Positions 61,127 through 64,000 of a stretch of DNA of 64,000 bases are shown here, one piece after another. The stretch comes from Acetothermia bacterium 64_32 (GTDB lineage: Bacteria; Bipolaricaulota; Bipolaricaulia; Bipolaricaulales; Bipolaricaulaceae), in assembly GCA_001508155.1 (NCBI GenBank), contig LGFI01000009.1, forward strand, positions 25,966 through 89,965, written 5' to 3'. The position numbers and the translations under genes are program-made. The notes below the pieces were generated by a model. The model was not told the origin of the DNA, searched no databases, and saw nothing but the letters and a program-made list of their open reading frames with translations. How positions within the stretch are numbered: position 1 is the stretch's first letter; every line of letters starts with the position of its first letter.

Positions 61127-63376
61127 ATGATCCGGTTCGATCGGCTGACGAAGGGGGCGCAGGAGGCCCTGGCCTCCGCTCAGGAGCTGTTGCGGGCCCT
61201 CCACCACAACCAGCTTGATGTGGAGCATCTTCTGCGGGCCCTGGCCGCCCAGGAGGGGGTGGGGCAGGAGATCCTGAAGGCCATGGGGGTGGACATCCCC
61301 CGGCTGATCTGGGACCTGGACCGGGCGTTGGGGGCTCGGCCCCGCGTGGAGGGGGCGGCGCTCATGACCGTGTACATCACCCCCCGGCTGGACGAGGTGT
61401 TCCGGGCCGCCGAGGCCGAGGCCAGGCGCCTCAAGGACGACTACGTGGGGGTGGATCATCTCCTCATCGCCATCGCCCGGGACCCGGACCCGGAGCTCTC
61501 CCGCCTCCTTTCCCGCCATGGGATCACCCCGGATGCGGTGTACACCGCCCTGCACCGGGTGCGGGGCGCTCAACGGGTGGATTCCCCCGCTTCTGAAGAG
61601 CGCTATCAGATCCTCAAGCGCTATGGGGTGAACTTGACGGAGCTGGCAAGGCGGGGGGAGCTTGATCCGGTGGTGGGCCGGGAGGAGGAGCTGGCGCGGC
61701 TGATCCAGGTGCTCCTCAGGCGGCGCAAGAACAACCCGGTCCTCGTGGGGGAGCCCGGGGTAGGGAAGACCGCCGTCGTGGAGGGGCTCGCCCAGAGGAT
61801 CGCGAAGGGCGAGGTCCCCCAGGCGTTGAGGGATAAGGAGATCGTGGCGCTGGACATGGGGGCGCTTCTGGCCGGGGCCAAGTTCCGGGGGGAGTTCGAG
61901 GAGAGGATGCGGGCGGTCCTGCGGGAGGTGGAGGCCTCCGGGGGGCGGGTGATCCTATTTATCGACGAGTTCCACACCGTGGTGGGGGCCGGCGGGGCCG
62001 AGGGGGCGATCGACGCGGCCAACCTCCTGAAGGAACCCCTGGCCAGGGGGAAGCTCCGCCTCATTGGGGCCACCACCCTGGACGAGTACCGCAAGTATGT
62101 GGAGAAAGACCCGGCCCTGGAGAGGAGGCTGGCCCAGGTCTACGTGCGGGAGCCGACCCCTGAGGAGACGGTGGAGATCCTGCGGGGGCTTAAGGAAAAG
62201 CTCGAGGAGCATCATAAGGTGCGGATTCAAGATGGAGCCCTGGAGGCGGCGGCCCGGCTTTCCGCCCGCTACATAGCCGAGCGATTCCTCCCCGACAAGG
62301 CGGTGGACCTTTTGGACGAGGCGGCGGCCCGGCTCAGGGTGCGCCACCCCGATGAGGACGAGCTCACCGTGACCGAGGAGGACATCGCCCAGGTGGTGCA
62401 CCAGTGGACCGGGATCCCGGTGTACCGGCTCCTGGAGGAGGAGCGGACGAGGCTCTCCCGCCTGGAGGAGGTGCTGCACGCCCGGGTGGTGGACCAGGAA
62501 GAGGGGGTAAGGAAGGTGGCCGAGGTGGTCAGGCGGGCCCGGGCCGGGCTTTCGGACCCCCGCCGCCCCTTGGGCACTTTTTTATTCCTGGGGCCTACGG
62601 GGGTGGGGAAGACCGAGCTCGCCAAGGCCTTGGCCTGGGCGCTGTTTGGGGACGAGCGGGCCCTTCTTAGGATCGACATGTCCGAGTACATGGAGCGGCA
62701 CGCCGTGGCCCGACTCATCGGTGCGCCCCCGGGGTATGTGGGCTACGAGGAGGGGGGTCAGCTCACCGAGGCGGTGCGGCGCCGTCCCTACCAGGTGATC
62801 CTGCTTGACGAGATCGAGAAAGCCCACCCCGAGGTGATGAACCTCCTCCTACAGCTCCTCGATGAGGGGCGGCTCACCGACGGCCACGGCCGCACCGTGG
62901 ACTTCCGCCACACCCTGATCGTGATGACCTCCAATGTGGGCTCTGAGTTCTTCCAGACCGCTGCCTCATTTGAGGAAGCCGAGAGGAACGTGCGGGAGGC
63001 CTTAAGGCAGCGCTTCCGCCCCGAGTTCCTCGGTCGACTGGATGAGGTGGTGGTGTTCCGCCCCCTTGGGCCTGGGGCGGTGCGGGAGATCGCAAGGAGG
63101 AAGCTCTCTGCTCTCGCGGAGCGGCTTTCCGAGCGGGGGATCCGGCTTGAGGTCACCGAGGAGGCCCTGGAGCTCCTGGTGCGGGAGGGGTACGACTACC
63201 ACTACGGGGCCCGGCCCATGGCCCGGGCCATCCGCCGCCACGTCGAGTCCCCCCTGGCCAAGCTGATCGTGGACGGGGAGGTGAAGGAGGGGGACACGGT
63301 GCGGGTGGGGGCCCGCGGGGACGAGCTCGTCCTCGTTCCCCACCCGACCCCCTTTGCCAGCGGCACCTCAAACTAA
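61127..63376 (+). CDS. Clp/Hsp100 AAA+ ATPase (ClpB/ClpC-like, lacking the middle domain)
   Basis: Cytosolic protein-unfolding ATPase of 749 residues. The Clp-N repeat is at residues 1-145 ([20 protein letters not shown]). D1 Walker A is [15 protein letters not shown] near 206, Walker [21 protein letters not shown] near 276. D2 Walker A is [15 protein letters not shown] near 490, Walker [15 protein letters not shown] near 562. The coiled-coil M domain of ClpB (normally ~120 residues) is missing: D1 passes through [22 protein letters not shown] straight into D2. The D2 loop between NVGSEFF and [13 protein letters not shown] has no IGF/LGF ClpP-docking tripeptide. It is controlled by CIRCE. Confidence 0.94.
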   Translation: MIRFDRLTKGAQEALASAQELLRALHHNQLDVEHLLRALAAQEGVGQEILKAMGVDIPRLIWDLDRALGARPRVEGAALMTVYITPRLDEVFRAAEAEARRLKDDYVGVDHLLIAIARDPDPELSRLLSRHGITPDAVYTALHRVRGAQRVDSPASEERYQILKRYGVNLTELARRGELDPVVGREEELARLIQVLLRRRKNNPVLVGEPGVGKTAVVEGLAQRIAKGEVPQALRDKEIVALDMGALLAGAKFRGEFEERMRAVLREVEASGGRVILFIDEFHTVVGAGGAEGAIDAANLLKEPLARGKLRLIGATTLDEYRKYVEKDPALERRLAQVYVREPTPEETVEILRGLKEKLEEHHKVRIQDGALEAAARLSARYIAERFLPDKAVDLLDEAAARLRVRHPDEDELTVTEEDIAQVVHQWTGIPVYRLLEEERTRLSRLEEVLHARVVDQEEGVRKVAEVVRRARAGLSDPRRPLGTFLFLGPTGVGKTELAKALAWALFGDERALLRIDMSEYMERHAVARLIGAPPGYVGYEEGGQLTEAVRRRPYQVILLDEIEKAHPEVMNLLLQLLDEGRLTDGHGRTVDFRHTLIVMTSNVGSEFFQTAASFEEAERNVREALRQRFRPEFLGRLDEVVVFRPLGPGAVREIARRKLSALAERLSERGIRLEVTEEALELLVREGYDYHYGARPMARAIRRHVESPLAKLIVDGEVKEGDTVRVGARGDELVLVPHPTPFASGTSN

Positions 63377-63825
63377 TGGCCTGCACGGAGGACCAAAAAT
63401 CTCATTCATAGGGGAACTATTGTGTGTGGTGTTGAGTTGTCCAGGTTTCCACAGGACCTCTTTCACAAAACAGCTCAGCTGTGTCAACCGGTCGGTTTGA
63501 TGGGTGCTTCCTTGTAGCGGGCACCCCTGGGTTAAGAGTTGAGACTAACGCTAGTTGTGGTGCTGCGGAGGGAAGAAGGGAATCGGGCGCAGTCCGGCCT
63601 TCAAGTCCAGGAGGCTCCCAGCTCTCAAGGCCGAAGAACAAGGAGGCCCAGGTGACCCGGGTCCATGACCCCCCACGCTGGCCAACCGGGAGCCTAAATC
63701 CGGTGATCGGAAGACATAAGCGCAGGCATCCAGCCTTGACCGCTGTTTCCCCATGGTCTTACAAAGCCCCACAACGGTGGCTACACGAGCAAAAGCGGCT
63801 CCGCCAAGCCCTGAGGACAAGCTCC
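63377..63825. other. 449-base stretch without a recognisable gene
   Basis: Between the Clp ATPase stop and the MFS start I find no complete gene and no clear terminator. A minus-strand open frame (63641-63417) contains SFLGL-like and TAELFCERGPVETW readings but matches no family I know. It could hold remnants of a mobile element. Confidence 0.35.
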
Positions 63826-64000
63826 ATGGGTGAGGGGAGGAAGACTCGCGGCTCAAGAGCGGTTCTTTCCAACAGAAGCTTCGTTCGCCTTTGGTGGGGG
63901 AGGTCTTCTCCCGTATCGGGGACGGCATATCCCAGGTGGCGCTTATCTGGCTCGTCCTTGAGCTGACCGGCTCCGGGGCGGCTGTCGGCACAGTGGTAGC
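63826..64000 (+). CDS. MFS transporter, 5' end only, apparently frameshifted
   Basis: Starts at ATG 63826 (GAGGACA upstream). The reading RAVLSNRSFVRLWWG is the usual start of EntS-like MFS exporters, but the frame then breaks. One frame over the sequence continues EVFSRIGDGISQVALIWLVL, then ELTGSGAAVG, exactly as expected, up to the window edge. One missing G in the GGGGG run at 63896-63900 explains it. GTG 63894 opens the correct downstream frame. It is a sequence error or a real frameshift; the rest lies outside the window. Confidence 0.65.

Overview
This is a gene-dense, GC-rich bacterial window of about 64 kb. Genes are tightly packed, often overlap by 1-14 bases and often start with GTG or TTG. 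The gene content suggests a thermophilic, anaerobic or microaerophilic bacterium from a deep-branching or uncultured lineage. It has a short archaeal/eukaryal-type prolyl-tRNA synthetase, a Rhodothermus-type mannosylglycerate synthase, superoxide reductase, rubrerythrin, rubredoxin, an archaeal-style 1-Cys peroxiredoxin and a thioferritin-type Dps-like protein. It also has ordinary bacterial markers: FtsZ, HU, S6/S18/SSB, type II FAS, SecD/YajC, and a CIRCE-controlled Clp ATPase. A Bipolaricaulota/Acetothermia-like origin is a guess that I cannot test here.

Layout. 0-8 kb: proS and a creatininase-family amidohydrolase (minus); then (plus) a beta-helix/DUF192 fusion, a HAD phosphatase, an FtsZ with an extra N-terminal domain, an M1-type peptidase and an anchored thioredoxin-like protein. 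8-14.3 kb is the accessory stretch: a broken GNAT gene, a HEPN/MNT pair, DUF488, an MFS transporter, a decayed IS110-family transposase, palindromic sites, an archaeal-type ATPase, and a fragment of a widespread intergenic repeat. 14.3-19.5 kb (plus): hydantoinase, YqeB-like selenium-molybdenum hydroxylase accessory protein, NAD(P)HX repair enzyme, TatD, and FSA/transaldolase-like aldolase. 19.5-22.6 kb (minus): M50 protease, RqcH/NFACT and a long coiled-coil protein.

22.9-27.6 kb (minus) is an oxidative-stress block. A Fur/PerR regulator with a near-consensus promoter leads DPSL, a cytochrome-b5-like protein, rubrerythrin, peroxiredoxin, ferritin and superoxide reductase. A rubredoxin/NADH:rubredoxin reductase pair lies next to it and could supply electrons. 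27.7-36.6 kb is a compatible-solute island: mannosylglycerate synthase and a sugar-type ABC importer (minus), and divergently a GT4 glycosyltransferase, a GpgS/GgS-like glycosyltransferase and a sugar nucleotidyltransferase (plus). 36.7-42.6 kb (plus): SurA-like chaperone, GalT, class II aldolase, a phosphofructokinase with an unusual active site, a frameshifted CtpA protease and GpsA.

42.6-48 kb (minus): rpsF-ssb-rpsR, an unknown protein, and a 1086-residue GlyA/GcvT fusion. 48-50.6 kb (plus): HU, a 38-codon ORF, an HD-GYP protein and a DUF5317 protein. 50.6-50.85 kb holds a candidate structured RNA with a consensus promoter on the minus strand. 50.8-56.6 kb (minus): asnS, a zinc-ribbon protein, plsX-fabH-fabD-fabG-acpP and tRNA-Leu(GAG). 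56.7-64 kb: holA (plus), mgtE-membrane protein-yajC-secD (minus), a CIRCE-controlled Clp ATPase (plus) and the 5' end of a frameshifted MFS gene at the right edge.

Three genes (the small ORF at 6.3 kb, CtpA and the right-edge MFS gene) look broken by a single base, so some frameshifts may be sequence errors. The most unusual items are the FtsZ fusion, the GlyA-(degenerate GcvT)-GcvT fusion with heptamer arrays inside it, the beta-helix/DUF192 fusion, the unassigned RNA, and a 13-mer shared between two promoter regions.
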